The notes below the pieces were generated by a model that ran no database searches, was not told the origin of the DNA, and saw only the letters and a program-made list of their open reading frames with translations. Below are positions 1 to 8,052 of a DNA stretch of 29,965 bases, piece after piece; positions within the stretch are counted from its first letter, which is position 1; each line of letters starts with the position of its first letter. The DNA is from Treponema sp. UBA6988. GTDB lineage: Bacteria > Spirochaetota > Spirochaetia > Treponematales > Treponemataceae. The position numbers and the translations under genes are program-made. The stretch covers positions 1 through 29,965 of the forward strand of contig DJYC01000038.1 of the NCBI GenBank assembly GCA_002448445.1, written 5' to 3'.

Positions 1-1
1 T

Positions 2-529
2 GACGGCTACTGGGAAGACATTGGTACAATCCGCTCCTTCTACGAAGCAACCCTTGACCTTACAAACCCCTTCCCCCACTTTAACTTCTACGATGAAGAC
101 AGCCCGATTTACACCCACATGAGAAACCTTCCGCCAAGCAAAATCAACCATGCGGATATGACGGGAACTCTTGCGAGCGAAGGATGCGTAATCACAAACT
201 CTAGGTTGCAGCGTTCCGTAATCGGTGTGCGCTCTATAATCAATGAAGGCTGCGACTTGGACGGCGTTATCATGATGGGTGCCGACTACTACGAAAATGC
301 AGAGCAGATTGCAGACAATGCAAAGAATAAGATTCCAAACATTGGAATTGGCAAGAACTGCAAGATAACAAAAGCCATTATCGACAAAAACGCTCATATT
401 GGAGACAACTGTTGCATAAACGTAAGCGGTAAAAAATATGAGGACGGAGACCACGGAACATTCTACAGCGCAGACGGCATTATTGTAATCAGGCGTGGAG
501 CAGTGATTCCGGCTGGAACAGTAATTTAA
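2..529 (+). CDS. glgC: glucose-1-phosphate adenylyltransferase, 3' part (partial)
   Basis: The frame is open from base 2, so the gene begins left of the window and only about 175 C-terminal residues are present. The visible part starts DGYWEDIGTIRSFYEA, the characteristic GlgC/ADP-glucose pyrophosphorylase segment that links the nucleotidyltransferase domain to the C-terminal left-handed beta-helix. Next come hexapeptide-like turns (IGIGKNCKI, IDKNAHIGDN) and the family-typical end GAVIPAGTVI. The enzyme makes ADP-glucose from ATP and glucose-1-phosphate, the committed step of bacterial glycogen synthesis in the cytosol. The helix domain normally carries the allosteric and oligomer contacts. 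The gene converges on the minus-strand operon to its right, with a hairpin terminator between them. Confidence 0.93.
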   Translation, partial: DGYWEDIGTIRSFYEATLDLTNPFPHFNFYDEDSPIYTHMRNLPPSKINHADMTGTLASEGCVITNSRLQRSVIGVRSIINEGCDLDGVIMMGADYYENAEQIADNAKNKIPNIGIGKNCKITKAIIDKNAHIGDNCCINVSGKKYEDGDHGTFYSADGIIVIRRGAVIPAGTVI

Positions 530-603
530 AATTGGCTGTAAAGTTTTTTCTTGAACAGCCGATATTAAGTTAACGTTGCGGAACTAAGGTTGCCGCAGCA
601 TAC

Positions 604-670
604 AAGCGCGTATTTTCAAAAAAGGCACACGCAATCGTGTAACACAGCTTTTTTGAAGCCGCGCTTTTTT
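604..670 (+). terminator. hairpin terminator after glgC
   Basis: A long two-storey hairpin. AAGCGCG (604-610) pairs with CGCGCTT (660-666), TTCAAAAAAG (615-624) pairs with CTTTTTTGAA (648-657), and an inner ACACG/CGTGT stem closes the top. On the plus strand it runs directly into a T-rich stretch (665-675), as expected for a Rho-independent terminator of glgC. It lies between convergent genes, so it may also stop minus-strand transcription, though the T tract is much poorer on that side. Nothing else is recognised in 530-668. Confidence 0.75.
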
Positions 671-1235
671 ATTTTGTAAGGAATTCAGAAATCATATTGA
701 AGGACTCAACAATCTGCCTTGTCTTGTCCGTGGCAACTTTGGTAAGCACTTCATTTCCGGCATAACGGTCCGGGTGGTAATACTTTAGCTTTTCCTTGTA
801 GGCCTTTTTAGCATCATCCAAGCTTGACTGGAAGTTTATGTCCAAAAGCCTGTAGGCCCTTTCCAGCTCTGGCGTTATTTTCTTGTAAAAATATGAATTG
901 TTGGCAACCGGCTTTTTCTTTGGGCCAGACGAACCAGAACTGCGCCTGCGGTTTTGAGCACCACTTTCCTTTTGCTGATAGTCATTTGACTGCGAGCTGC
1001 TTGACTGCGAGCTGCTTTTCTCGGCAGAGGAATCTGACTTTGCTTCCTGAGATTTTTCCCCTGAACTTTCCGCCCCTTCTTCACCATACGCAGCATCTGC
1101 ATTCTTCGTGTCTTCCGCGTCTTCTCTGCTTTCTGGCTGCTTTTTTTGCGGACGCTCCACGCGGACAAATTTTATTTCACCAGCTTCCAGTGTCTCACTC
1201 AAAAGTTCACCGAGCTTGTCATACATCGTCTGCAT
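669..1235 (-). CDS. C-terminal J-domain protein (DnaJ-like co-chaperone)
   Basis: 188 residues. The last ~70 residues form a J domain: an RAYRLLDINFQSSLDDAKKAYKEKLKYYHPDRYAG helix pair containing the invariant HPD tripeptide needed to stimulate DnaK-type Hsp70 ATPases. The middle (about 30-115) is a low-complexity, Ser/Glu/Lys/Gln-rich, probably disordered linker. The N-terminal 25 residues are a short conserved-looking helix. There are no G/F-rich or zinc-finger regions, so this is a type III J protein and not the general DnaJ. It is the last gene of the murG-to-AtoC operon and its start overlaps the end of the response-regulator gene by 17 bases, which implies translational coupling. The client is unknown. 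A role tied to the upstream regulator or to motility is inference only. Confidence 0.85.
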   Translation of the reverse strand: MQTMYDKLGELLSETLEAGEIKFVRVERPQKKQPESREDAEDTKNADAAYGEEGAESSGEKSQEAKSDSSAEKSSSQSSSSQSNDYQQKESGAQNRRRSSGSSGPKKKPVANNSYFYKKITPELERAYRLLDINFQSSLDDAKKAYKEKLKYYHPDRYAGNEVLTKVATDKTRQIVESFNMISEFLTK

Positions 1236-2595
1236 CAGTTCCTGATTCTCCTTCCAGCCCCCACTCTGCCAGGCGCCTCTGCAAAGTCTTTCGCCCTATG
1301 CCAAGCATGTCTGCGGTCTTGCTCTTGTTGTTGCGGTTTAGCGCAAGATTTTCGCGGATGATAATCTTTTCGGCTTCGTCAAGCGTAATGCCCAGCGGAA
1401 TAGAAATGCTGTCTGCCCCGCTACCTGCATTAATGGAAGGCGGCAAATCTGCACTTGATATTTCATCCCCACCGCACATAACAACTGCACTTTCCATACA
1501 GTTACGAAGTTCGCGGATATTTCCCGGCCAGTTGTACTTGAACAAAAGTGACTTTGCCCGGTTGTCCACCCCCTTTATGCTCTTGTTGTTCTCTGCATTG
1601 AATTCATTTAGGAAGTGGGACAGCAAAAGAGGTATGTCGTCCTTGCGTTCTCTAAGCGGAGGAACTTCTATGTGGATTACGTTCAGGCGGTAGTACAAGT
1701 CTTCACGGAAGCGGCCGGCCTTTACCTCTTCCTCCAGGTTTCGGTTTGTTGCGGCTATGATTCTAACATCAACTTCAATGGTCTGTTCTCCGCCAACACG
1801 CTCAAATTTTCTCTCCTGCAAAACACGCAGAATCTTAACCTGCACGTTCTGGTTTATCTCGCCAATTTCATCAAGAAAAATCGTTCCGCCGTGGGCACGC
1901 TCAAAGCAGCCCTTCTGCATTCTGTCTGCACCGGTATAGGCCCCCTTCTCGTGTCCAAAGAGCTCGCTTTCTATTACGTTCTCGCTTAGGGATGAAAGCT
2001 GAACCTCTACGAAAGACTTGTCCTTGCGCTGGGAAAGATTGTGGATTGCCTTTGCAACAAGTTCCTTTCCAACACCGCTCTCGCCTGTTATAAGAACGCT
2101 TGCCCTGCTGTCTGCAACCTTTCGAATCATCCCCTGAACCTTCTGCATGGCGGCAGACTTTCCAATCATTCCCTTTAGGCTTTCGTTTCCTTCCAGGGTT
2201 TGCTTAAGCTGCTGGTGCTGGAGGCTCATTTCGCGGCTTTCAAGGGCCCTCTTTACAATCATTCCAAGCTGGTCAAGGTTTAAGGGCTTTGTTAAAAAGT
2301 CATAGGCTCCGTGGCGCATGGCATCTACCGCACTGTCTATGCTTCCGTGGCCAGTCAATATGATTACGGGAATACCAGGAGTTTCCGCCGTTACCTTTGC
2401 AAGCACCTGCTCACCGCTTATTCCCGGCATGCGCAAGTCCGTAATTACAAGGTCTATGTCTCCCTTTTCTATAATTTTAAGGCCTTCTTCCCCGGTTGCG
2501 GCAGTCTTTACGTTATAGTCTTCCAGCTCAAAATTTGCGGCCAGACCTTCGCGGATGTTTTTTTCGTCATCAATAATAAGAAGAGTAAATTTCAT
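1219..2595 (-). CDS. atoC: sigma-54-dependent response regulator (NtrC/AtoC family)
   Basis: 458 residues with the full NtrC layout. The receiver domain spans 1-120, with acidic pocket IIDDE and phospho-acceptor Asp53 in LVITDLRMPG, plus the conserved KP near 104. The AAA+ domain spans about 143-370, with Walker A GESGVGKE (171-178), the sigma-54 contact loop GAYTGA (218-223, Tyr replacing the usual Phe), Walker B TIFLDE (238-243) and arginine-finger region FREDLYYRLNV. A Fis-type helix-turn-helix (KSKTADMLGIGRKTLQRRL) lies near the C terminus. It should activate RNA polymerase carrying RpoN at enhancer-dependent promoters after phosphorylation by the kinase encoded immediately upstream (ATGA overlap). 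In treponemes the AtoS/AtoC pair is the known sigma-54 regulatory system. The symbol follows that usage and the target genes here are not shown. Confidence 0.93.
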   Translation of the reverse strand: MKFTLLIIDDEKNIREGLAANFELEDYNVKTAATGEEGLKIIEKGDIDLVITDLRMPGISGEQVLAKVTAETPGIPVIILTGHGSIDSAVDAMRHGAYDFLTKPLNLDQLGMIVKRALESREMSLQHQQLKQTLEGNESLKGMIGKSAAMQKVQGMIRKVADSRASVLITGESGVGKELVAKAIHNLSQRKDKSFVEVQLSSLSENVIESELFGHEKGAYTGADRMQKGCFERAHGGTIFLDEIGEINQNVQVKILRVLQERKFERVGGEQTIEVDVRIIAATNRNLEEEVKAGRFREDLYYRLNVIHIEVPPLRERKDDIPLLLSHFLNEFNAENNKSIKGVDNRAKSLLFKYNWPGNIRELRNCMESAVVMCGGDEISSADLPPSINAGSGADSISIPLGITLDEAEKIIIRENLALNRNNKSKTADMLGIGRKTLQRRLAEWGLEGESGTDADDV

Positions 2596-3860
2596 TTTTC
2601 ATCCTTCGCGCTTTTTTTGGAAGCAATAAGCTTTACCCCGCTCTGTGGAACAGGAAGAGTAATTGTAAATACCGTTCCATGCCCAAGCACAGACTTAACG
2701 TCTATGTCCCCGCGGAATTCCTTGATGATTTTGTATACGGTGGTAAGCCCCAGCCCCGTTCCGTTTGACTTTGTGGTGTAGTAAGGCTCAAAAATATGGG
2801 ATGAAGTCTCGCTGTCCATACCGCTGCCGTTGTCTGCAAAGCTTAAAAAATAGCGTTCATCCTTTACGCAGGATTCTATTATAAGCTCTCCGTGGGCAAA
2901 ACCGTCACCAGCCTCCTGCGAGGAAGAAAAACGCTGGGTGATTGCGGCAAGGGCATTCTGCACAATGTTTACGATAACTTCGCGGAAAAGCTTTTCGTCC
3001 ATCAAAAGGCGGGTCTTCTTTTTGGAAAGACGAAGTTCAAGCGACACATTCTTGGCGTCAAATTCAGGCTTAAAGAAAGAAGTGAATTTTTCTATTAACG
3101 AATCCGGAGAACAAAGAGTCATTGTAGCCTGAACCGGCCTTACGGCAAACAAAAAGTCAAGAACGATTTTGTTCAGGTTGTCAATTTCCTCATTCACAAC
3201 GTCAAGATAGTCTTCCATGAACTTTTGCGCGGGCAGCATTCCGTTTCCATTGCGGGCTTTTTTTACGGCCTTCTGCAAAAGCTGAATATGGATGCTTATT
3301 GCCCCAAGCGGATTCTTTATTTCGTGGGCAACAGAAGCGGCAAGGTTTGTAAGGCTTGCAAGGCTTTCCATGCGGTGCAAAAGAATTTCCTGCTGGCGCT
3401 TTTGGGTAATGTCATCAACTGTAATTATGTAGCCTACGATTTTTGTTTCCACAACATCGGTGGATTCATTCCAGTGCTTTTGAACAAAGGGCAAAATTGT
3501 TACGTTCAAAAATTTTATTCCGCCATCAGACGCTATGGAAAATTCTTCGCTTACATTTGTCTTCTGCTCACTTGCACAGGACTTAAGAAAAAAAGAAAGA
3601 GGCTCATCGTCAACCAGTTGCCAAACAGGAAGCTGTTCGTTGTATGCCTGGCGGGAAACAAAGGGAAAAAGACGCTCAGCAGCCTTGTTGTGCTGCATTA
3701 TAATGTAGTTCTCGTCCACAATGACAAGACCAGTGGAAAGGCTTTCCACCAGAGAATTGAGCACGTCATTTTCTGAATTAAGATCTTCGAACAAGGCCGC
3801 AAGCTGGGCTTCCGACAACTTCGAAATCTTTTTAGAAACCTTCTTTACAAAATCTTTCAT
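2592..3860 (-). CDS. atoS: cytosolic PAS histidine kinase (NtrB/AtoS type)
   Basis: 422 residues without membrane segments. The N-terminal ~35 residues are a basic helix. A PAS domain follows (about 36-155; VESLSTGLVIVDENYIIMQHN is a typical start), then the dimerisation/phospho-acceptor domain with His179 in ASVAHEIKNPLGAI, then the ATPase domain with N box (VQNALAA), G1 (DNGSGMD) and G2 (NGTGLGL). The order and the HEIKNPL motif match NtrB/AtoS-type kinases that pair with sigma-54 activators. The PAS domain should sense an internal signal of unknown nature. The start overlaps holB by four bases, and the stop overlaps the response-regulator start by four bases (ATGA), so kinase and regulator are made together. 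Confidence 0.92.
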   Translation of the reverse strand: MKDFVKKVSKKISKLSEAQLAALFEDLNSENDVLNSLVESLSTGLVIVDENYIIMQHNKAAERLFPFVSRQAYNEQLPVWQLVDDEPLSFFLKSCASEQKTNVSEEFSIASDGGIKFLNVTILPFVQKHWNESTDVVETKIVGYIITVDDITQKRQQEILLHRMESLASLTNLAASVAHEIKNPLGAISIHIQLLQKAVKKARNGNGMLPAQKFMEDYLDVVNEEIDNLNKIVLDFLFAVRPVQATMTLCSPDSLIEKFTSFFKPEFDAKNVSLELRLSKKKTRLLMDEKLFREVIVNIVQNALAAITQRFSSSQEAGDGFAHGELIIESCVKDERYFLSFADNGSGMDSETSSHIFEPYYTTKSNGTGLGLTTVYKIIKEFRGDIDVKSVLGHGTVFTITLPVPQSGVKLIASKKSAKDEK

Positions 3861-5101
3861 TCAAGTGCTTCCCTGAAAATTCCTCCGTGAACAAAATTAA
3901 TCTGCAAAAGTTCGCGGGTTAGCTCTTCAAATGCAGAGAGTGCATTTTGATTGAACATGTTTATGTTGTTGTAAACCTTACGAATTTGAACAAGTATCTG
4001 AGACGAAGCTTCTGCACCGGCTGGTGTTGACAAAAGCTTTTTCTGGGAATCAATTATTCCTGCAAAAAATATATTGAGCAAAAGCCTTGGGTCAAAGTTT
4101 CCGCAGCCCTTTATTATGGAAGCAATGTCTGGAACATGTCCCTGGGCAAGGGTCTCAAAATAAGATGCAGCATATTCCTTTACCGTATCAGGCTTTACAG
4201 GCAGGTATGTCTGCAAGAAACCGCTAACTGTCTCTACAGGTGAATTATACCCTCCGCCGCTCTGCCTAAAGACACGGCTTATGACAGTTTTTTGCTGTTC
4301 TGCAGTGCGTTCAAAAAAATTGTAAGTGCGTACGCGGGAAAGTATTGTGGGAAGCATTGCCCCCCTCTTGGTCGTAGTAAGGATAAAGGTAACGGCTTCC
4401 GGCGGCTCCTCAAGAATTTTAAGCAGTGCATTTCTTGAACTGTCTTCCATACAGTCGGCATTTTCTATTATAAGAACTTTCTGGCCGCTTCCAGAGCTAA
4501 GGTGTGCCCATGCGGAAAAGCGCCTTATCTGGGAAACTGGAAGTGCATTGTACAAAAATGAATTCTCAAGCTTTTCACACTGCTCCCCAACAGAATCAAG
4601 GATTTTTGTAAGAGTAGCTTCGTCCGGCAAAGTGCGCCCAGGCTCCAAAAGTTCAAGGGAATCATTTATGGACTGCAAAAGGGGCGAAAACTTTGCAAGG
4701 CTTGAATCACCTTCCCATAGCACAGGGCTAAACCTAACGGTAAGTTTTCTTACGGCACGCAGGTAAAGATAGCGGGCAGCTTCCACATGACTTGTATTGT
4801 TTATGCTCTGATTCAAAAGCGTTGCCTTTGCGGCGGCAATTTCAAGCGTTCTGTCTCCGGGGCCACAGACAAGCACATTCTGGCTTACCAAGGCCTTGTT
4901 TCTAAGGCAGCTGGGGCAAGTGCAGTTCCACTCTCCGCGGGGGCTCTGGCGGCATGCAAGCACCCTGGCAAGCTCCAGAGCACAGGTTAGCTTTCCAGAT
5001 GCGGCGGGGCCTGCAAACAATATTGAATTTGGCAGGCAATTCTTTCTTATGTCTTCCGAAAGCAATGATGAGGCACTTTGGTAAAGCAGGTTGTCAAACA
5101 T
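3857..5101 (-). CDS. holB: DNA polymerase III delta' subunit (clamp-loader ATPase-like)
   Basis: 414 residues. It shows the delta'/gamma clamp-loader signature: Walker A-like GPAASGKL (31-38), a zinc cluster C50-x9-C60-x-C62-x2-C65, the strand/helix KVLIIENADCMEDSSRNALLKILEEPP, sensor-1 like TFILTTTKRGAMLPTILSRVRTY with the SRx arginine region, and a helical C-terminal collar domain. Delta' is part of the cytosolic complex that loads the beta sliding clamp. A shorter, less conserved C-terminal collar and a degenerate SRC motif (SRV) fit delta' better than the DnaX motor subunit. Its start overlaps the cvpA stop by 8 bases and its end overlaps the kinase gene by 4 bases. A replication subunit between an envelope gene and a two-component system is an operon arrangement without an evident functional link. 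Confidence 0.85.
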   Translation of the reverse strand: MFDNLLYQSASSLLSEDIRKNCLPNSILFAGPAASGKLTCALELARVLACRQSPRGEWNCTCPSCLRNKALVSQNVLVCGPGDRTLEIAAAKATLLNQSINNTSHVEAARYLYLRAVRKLTVRFSPVLWEGDSSLAKFSPLLQSINDSLELLEPGRTLPDEATLTKILDSVGEQCEKLENSFLYNALPVSQIRRFSAWAHLSSGSGQKVLIIENADCMEDSSRNALLKILEEPPEAVTFILTTTKRGAMLPTILSRVRTYNFFERTAEQQKTVISRVFRQSGGGYNSPVETVSGFLQTYLPVKPDTVKEYAASYFETLAQGHVPDIASIIKGCGNFDPRLLLNIFFAGIIDSQKKLLSTPAGAEASSQILVQIRKVYNNINMFNQNALSAFEELTRELLQINFVHGGIFREALE

Positions 5102-5621
5102 TCAGGGATTTTCCCCCAACGAAAAGACATGCAGAGGCATTTTTTACAGAATTTGAAATTGCATTGACATTTGAATTTACCACGGGAGCGAATATCCTGT
5201 AGAAAATGCTGCCGGCAAAAATTCCGCTTACGTCAAACCAAGGCTGGGCTGTAAGGATAATCATAATCAAAAGGACTATTACAAGACCTTCTATTACGCC
5301 AAAGAAAAAGCCCAGGGTTCTGTCAAGGGAACCGAGTATCCTTCCTTCAAAAATATTGCCTAAAATCATCTGGAGGATTTTTATCATTATGAATACCACG
5401 ATAAAAATAATCAGGAAAGAGGCAATGTAGTTGAGTATGGAAATTTTTATTGTATCCTTTAGCATGGAAGACAAGGGCCTCCAGCCAAGAACAGCAGCCC
5501 ACAAGGCAAGTATTGGAGCAGCCTTATTAAACACACTGTTCACAAAACCTTTTACAAGGCATATTATTGCGCACAAAAGTATTATAAGCAGAAACAACAA
5601 GTCGATGATTGGTAGATTCAT
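5094..5621 (-). CDS. cvpA: CvpA family inner-membrane protein
   Basis: 175 residues with four hydrophobic helices: about 3-26 (PIIDLLFLLIILLCAIICLVKGF), 30-48, 62-88 and 100-122. A polar C-terminal tail of about 40 residues follows. Length, topology and the LxxGxxxS/N-type N-terminal hairpin match the CvpA (colicin V production/YkkA-like) family, which in several bacteria supports envelope homeostasis, although its molecular activity is unsettled. The start overlaps the murG stop in an ATGA arrangement, and the stop overlaps holB. Position next to murG suggests an envelope role (inference). Confidence 0.85.
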   Translation of the reverse strand: MNLPIIDLLFLLIILLCAIICLVKGFVNSVFNKAAPILALWAAVLGWRPLSSMLKDTIKISILNYIASFLIIFIVVFIMIKILQMILGNIFEGRILGSLDRTLGFFFGVIEGLVIVLLIMIILTAQPWFDVSGIFAGSIFYRIFAPVVNSNVNAISNSVKNASACLFVGGKSLNV

Positions 5622-6763
5622 TTTTTAAGTCCTTCAAGAATATGATTTGCAATGTTTTGAGACGGAACCTTTTCTCCGCACAGCTTTTTACAGGCAGCAG
5701 AAAGTGAATCCCTCTTTTCCTTGGACAAAAGAGATTCCAAAGCTTCCTTAAGATGGTCGGAATCCGCATCCTTGCCAATAAGAGCCATTGCTGCACCATT
5801 TTGCTGAATAAAACGGGCATTGTCAACCTGGTCACCCCTTGTCCCTGAACCGCACAGGGGAACAAGAACCATTGGCTTTGAGCAAACGGCACATTCCCAG
5901 ATTGAATTTGCCCCTGCACGCGAAAGCACCACGTCGCTTGCCTGTATTACAGACGGCATTTCGCTGTAAATAAAGTCGTAGGGCTTGTAGGAGTCGTTGC
6001 GGGATGCCATAAGAAGCGGATTGTCGTGGGCAAAGGCCTTTCCGGTCTGATGAACCACGATGAACCTTTCCTTTAGCCATGTAATGTTCTGCACCACAAG
6101 GTTGTTTATTTGCAGGGCACCCGAGCTACCTCCCAAAACAAGGAGAATTGGCTTTTCATAGTCCTTTGGAACGCCAAGGAATTCAAGACCAGCATCCCTA
6201 TTGTCCTGGTAGAACACAGGGCGCACTGGGTTACCGGTAACCACACACTTAGAAGCATTCTTACCCTTTAGGTATTTTGAACTTTCCTCGTAGGAGACAA
6301 AAATGTTCTTGGCACCGCCACTGTTAAGCTTGGTGGCAAGCCCCGGAGTAAAGTCGCACTCGTGGGTATAATAGGGAATGTGCAGCATCTTAGCAGCCCG
6401 GCATGGTGGAACGCTCACAAAGCCGCCCTTGGAAAAAAGCACGTCAGGCTTTATCTTTTTTAAAAGCGACAGGGACTTAAAAAAACCGGCCGCTATCTTA
6501 AAAATATCCACAAAGTTGCGCAGGGAAAAATACCGCCTAAGCTTTCCGCAGGGAATTCCCAAAAATTCTGTGATGCTGCCGCCAGCAGAAACAAGGTTCT
6601 TTTCTACAATATCCCTGTCCATGCCGCTTCCGTTACCAATCCAATATATCTCAACGGAAAGCCCCTTTGACTCTGCAAGGGCCTTTAGTGAGTCTGCAAC
6701 TGCAATTCCGGGATAAATGTGGCCACCGGTCCCACCACCGGCAAATACTATTTTTAATGGCAT
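5618..6763 (-). CDS. murG: UDP-GlcNAc:undecaprenyl-PP-MurNAc-pentapeptide GlcNAc transferase
   Basis: 381 residues from the preferred start. It begins MPLKIVFAGGGTGGHIYPGIA with the G-loop that binds diphospho-lipid. A second glycine-rich loop (LVLGGSSGALQIN) and the UDP-GlcNAc site region (SRAGANSIWECAVCSKPMVLVPL, with the conserved Glu) follow, as in GT28-family MurG. It makes lipid II on the inner face of the membrane. An in-frame ATG 15 bases upstream (6778) gives a five-residue extension, MEERD. I prefer 6763 because the extension's codons themselves form a purine-rich GGAAGAGAG ribosome-binding stretch and because the family starts there. The gene follows the ankyrin gene with almost no gap and overlaps cvpA by 4 bases. 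Confidence 0.95.
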   Translation of the reverse strand: MPLKIVFAGGGTGGHIYPGIAVADSLKALAESKGLSVEIYWIGNGSGMDRDIVEKNLVSAGGSITEFLGIPCGKLRRYFSLRNFVDIFKIAAGFFKSLSLLKKIKPDVLFSKGGFVSVPPCRAAKMLHIPYYTHECDFTPGLATKLNSGGAKNIFVSYEESSKYLKGKNASKCVVTGNPVRPVFYQDNRDAGLEFLGVPKDYEKPILLVLGGSSGALQINNLVVQNITWLKERFIVVHQTGKAFAHDNPLLMASRNDSYKPYDFIYSEMPSVIQASDVVLSRAGANSIWECAVCSKPMVLVPLCGSGTRGDQVDNARFIQQNGAAMALIGKDADSDHLKEALESLLSKEKRDSLSAACKKLCGEKVPSQNIANHILEGLKK

Positions 6764-6780
6764 ATCTCTCTCTTCCATAT

Positions 6781-7710
6781 CTATTTCTTAGGAAATTTTT
6801 CCATAAGCTCAATCATTGGTTTCTTCTTGAAAAGAAGTGCGTATTCCCTTGCACTCATTCCCATGCTGTCTTTTATGTCTGGATCTGCACCGTTCTCCAA
6901 AAGGATTTTTACTATGTCCACATTTCCGTTTCCTACGGCAAGCACAAGGATTGGCTGACCGTCAGAACTTACAAAGCTAAGGTCTGCCCCCTTGGAAATA
7001 AGGTATTTTGTAATGTCAAAATTCTTGCGCCAGACTGCATCCATTACAGGGCTGTAGCCTCTGTCCGAAGAAATTGCGTCTATGTCTGCACCGTTTTCCA
7101 AAAGCCACTTTACCTTGGAGATACAGTCGTTTCTGGTGGCAATGCACAAAAGCGGGATTCCGTTGGAAGTGCGCGCATTCATCAGCATGCCGGCCTTAAA
7201 GAAAGTCTCGCATATTTCCGTATTGTCCTTTGCAATGTACTGGGCAAAACAGTCGCTTGTAAAGGGAATTCCGTTGGCAAAAAGACTTGCAAGTGCATTC
7301 TTTTGCTCATCATCACGGCGGTATTTTTCAAAGTTCTTTTCGATTAAATTGGTTAATTCGTTCAAATGGGAAAAACATGTAAAATACGAGCTGCCCCTTA
7401 ACTCTTTTTCCAGAGACTCGTAGCGGCGGATGTAGGGGCGGCCCTCAAAGATAAAAGCAGGACACTGCCTTCCGCGGATAAGGCCCAGGATAAAGTTGTA
7501 GTCCGGAAGCTTATGGAGACGCTCGCTGTCCAAAATTATGAAATGAGATGAAACAAGAACTTTGTTGCAGATGTCAAAGAGTTCTTCGCGGGAAATGTTG
7601 GGGTACAAAAGAACCTTGGAAGACTCTGCACCGAATTTTCCGCTTAGGAAATTCTGCACCAGCTGAGCATTTTCGTCATTTGGATTTGAAACGATTATTA
7701 ACCAGTTCAT
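6781..7710 (-). CDS. ankyrin-repeat protein with an N-terminal TIR-like domain
   Basis: 309 residues. Residues 150-309 contain about five ankyrin repeats, clear in GIPLLCIATRNDCISKVKWL, LLENGADID, GYSPVMDAVWRKNFDITKYL and GQPILVLAVGNGNVDIVKIL. Residues 1-100 form an alternating alpha/beta region (WLIIVSNPNDENAQLVQNFL ... SHFIILDSERL ... YNFILGLIRGRQCPAFIF) whose pattern resembles a TIR-type Rossmann-like fold. The position that is usually the catalytic Glu of NAD-cleaving TIRs appears to be Asn (YNF), so NADase activity is doubtful. No signal peptide, so probably cytosolic. It is the first gene of the operon ending in the J-domain gene, with a promoter placed exactly at its ATG. It has no clear Shine-Dalgarno sequence. 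The TIR call is tentative; the ankyrin call is firm. Confidence 0.85.
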   Translation of the reverse strand: MNWLIIVSNPNDENAQLVQNFLSGKFGAESSKVLLYPNISREELFDICNKVLVSSHFIILDSERLHKLPDYNFILGLIRGRQCPAFIFEGRPYIRRYESLEKELRGSSYFTCFSHLNELTNLIEKNFEKYRRDDEQKNALASLFANGIPFTSDCFAQYIAKDNTEICETFFKAGMLMNARTSNGIPLLCIATRNDCISKVKWLLENGADIDAISSDRGYSPVMDAVWRKNFDITKYLISKGADLSFVSSDGQPILVLAVGNGNVDIVKILLENGADPDIKDSMGMSAREYALLFKKKPMIELMEKFPKK

Positions 7711-7716
7711 GCTTCA

Positions 7717-7745
7717 ATTATAATCCAAGAAGCCGAGTTTAACAA
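7717..7745 (-). promoter_or_regulatory. sigma-70 promoter giving a leaderless ankyrin/murG operon mRNA
   Basis: On the minus strand, -35 TTGTTA (7745-7740), a 17-base spacer and a perfect -10 TATAAT (7722-7717) lie just before the ATG at 7710. Only six bases separate the -10 box from the ATG, so transcription should start at or next to the A of the start codon. The missing ribosome-binding site is consistent with that. Confidence 0.7.
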
Positions 7746-7825
7746 GGTTTATTTGAATCTGGACGGTAATTTTTTCTTTTTAGATAAAAGGCCAGCTCTA
7801 ATCCGACACTCATGCCCCTTGAAAA

Positions 7826-7905
7826 CCGCCCTTCCGGGGTTCGCTGGCGCTCATTGCCGCAAGCGGCAACTAAAGCCCCTCCACGGCGGCGTAAGTCTTT
7901 CATCC
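7826..7905 (-). repeat. GC-rich dispersed intergenic repeat (copy 1)
   Basis: Read on the minus strand this stretch contains GGAGGGGC (7882-7875) and ends in AGCGAACCCCGGAAGGGCGG (7845-7826). It matches the core of the copies at 14085-14240 and 29138-29288 (GGAACCCCGCAARGSC). It fills part of the gene-free stretch between the ankyrin promoter and the tRNA-Phe terminator. No ORF is credible here. Confidence 0.6.
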
Positions 7906-7930
7906 GCTCTCCGACAGAAAAGCAGCTTTA

Positions 7931-7963
7931 AAATAAAAAAAGACCTGAAATTAATCAGGTCTT
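7931..7963 (-). terminator. Rho-independent terminator of tRNA-Phe
   Basis: A perfect 9-bp stem with arms AAGACCTGA (7940-7948) and TCAGGTCTT (7955-7963), a six-base AATTAA loop, then on the minus strand a T-rich run (7940-7931). It begins three bases beyond the tRNA 3' end, so it closes a single-gene tRNA transcript. Confidence 0.88.
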
Positions 7964-7966
7964 AAG

Positions 7967-8039
7967 TGCCAGCGGTCAGAATCGAACTGACGACATAAGG
8001 ATTTTCAGTCCTCCGCTCTACCAGCTGAGCTACACCGGC
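7967..8039 (-). tRNA. tRNA-Phe (anticodon GAA)
   Basis: 73 nt that fold as a full cloverleaf. The acceptor GCCGGTG pairs with CGCTGGC (two wobble pairs), the D arm is GCTC/GAGC with the AGCTGGTA loop, the anticodon stem is GAGGA/TCCTT around loop CTGAAAA (anticodon GAA), the variable loop is ATGTC, and the T arm is GTCAG-TTCGATT-CTGAC. The discriminator is A. The 3' CCA is not encoded (the next bases are CTT) and must be added by the nucleotidyltransferase. It is a stand-alone gene with its own promoter and terminator. Confidence 0.97.
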
Positions 8040-8052
8040 ATTGAATGATTAG

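Noticed and set aside
824..1693. 289-codon plus-strand open frame
   Set aside because: Antisense shadow of the J-domain and response-regulator genes; Ser/Leu-rich translation typical of antisense of coding DNA.
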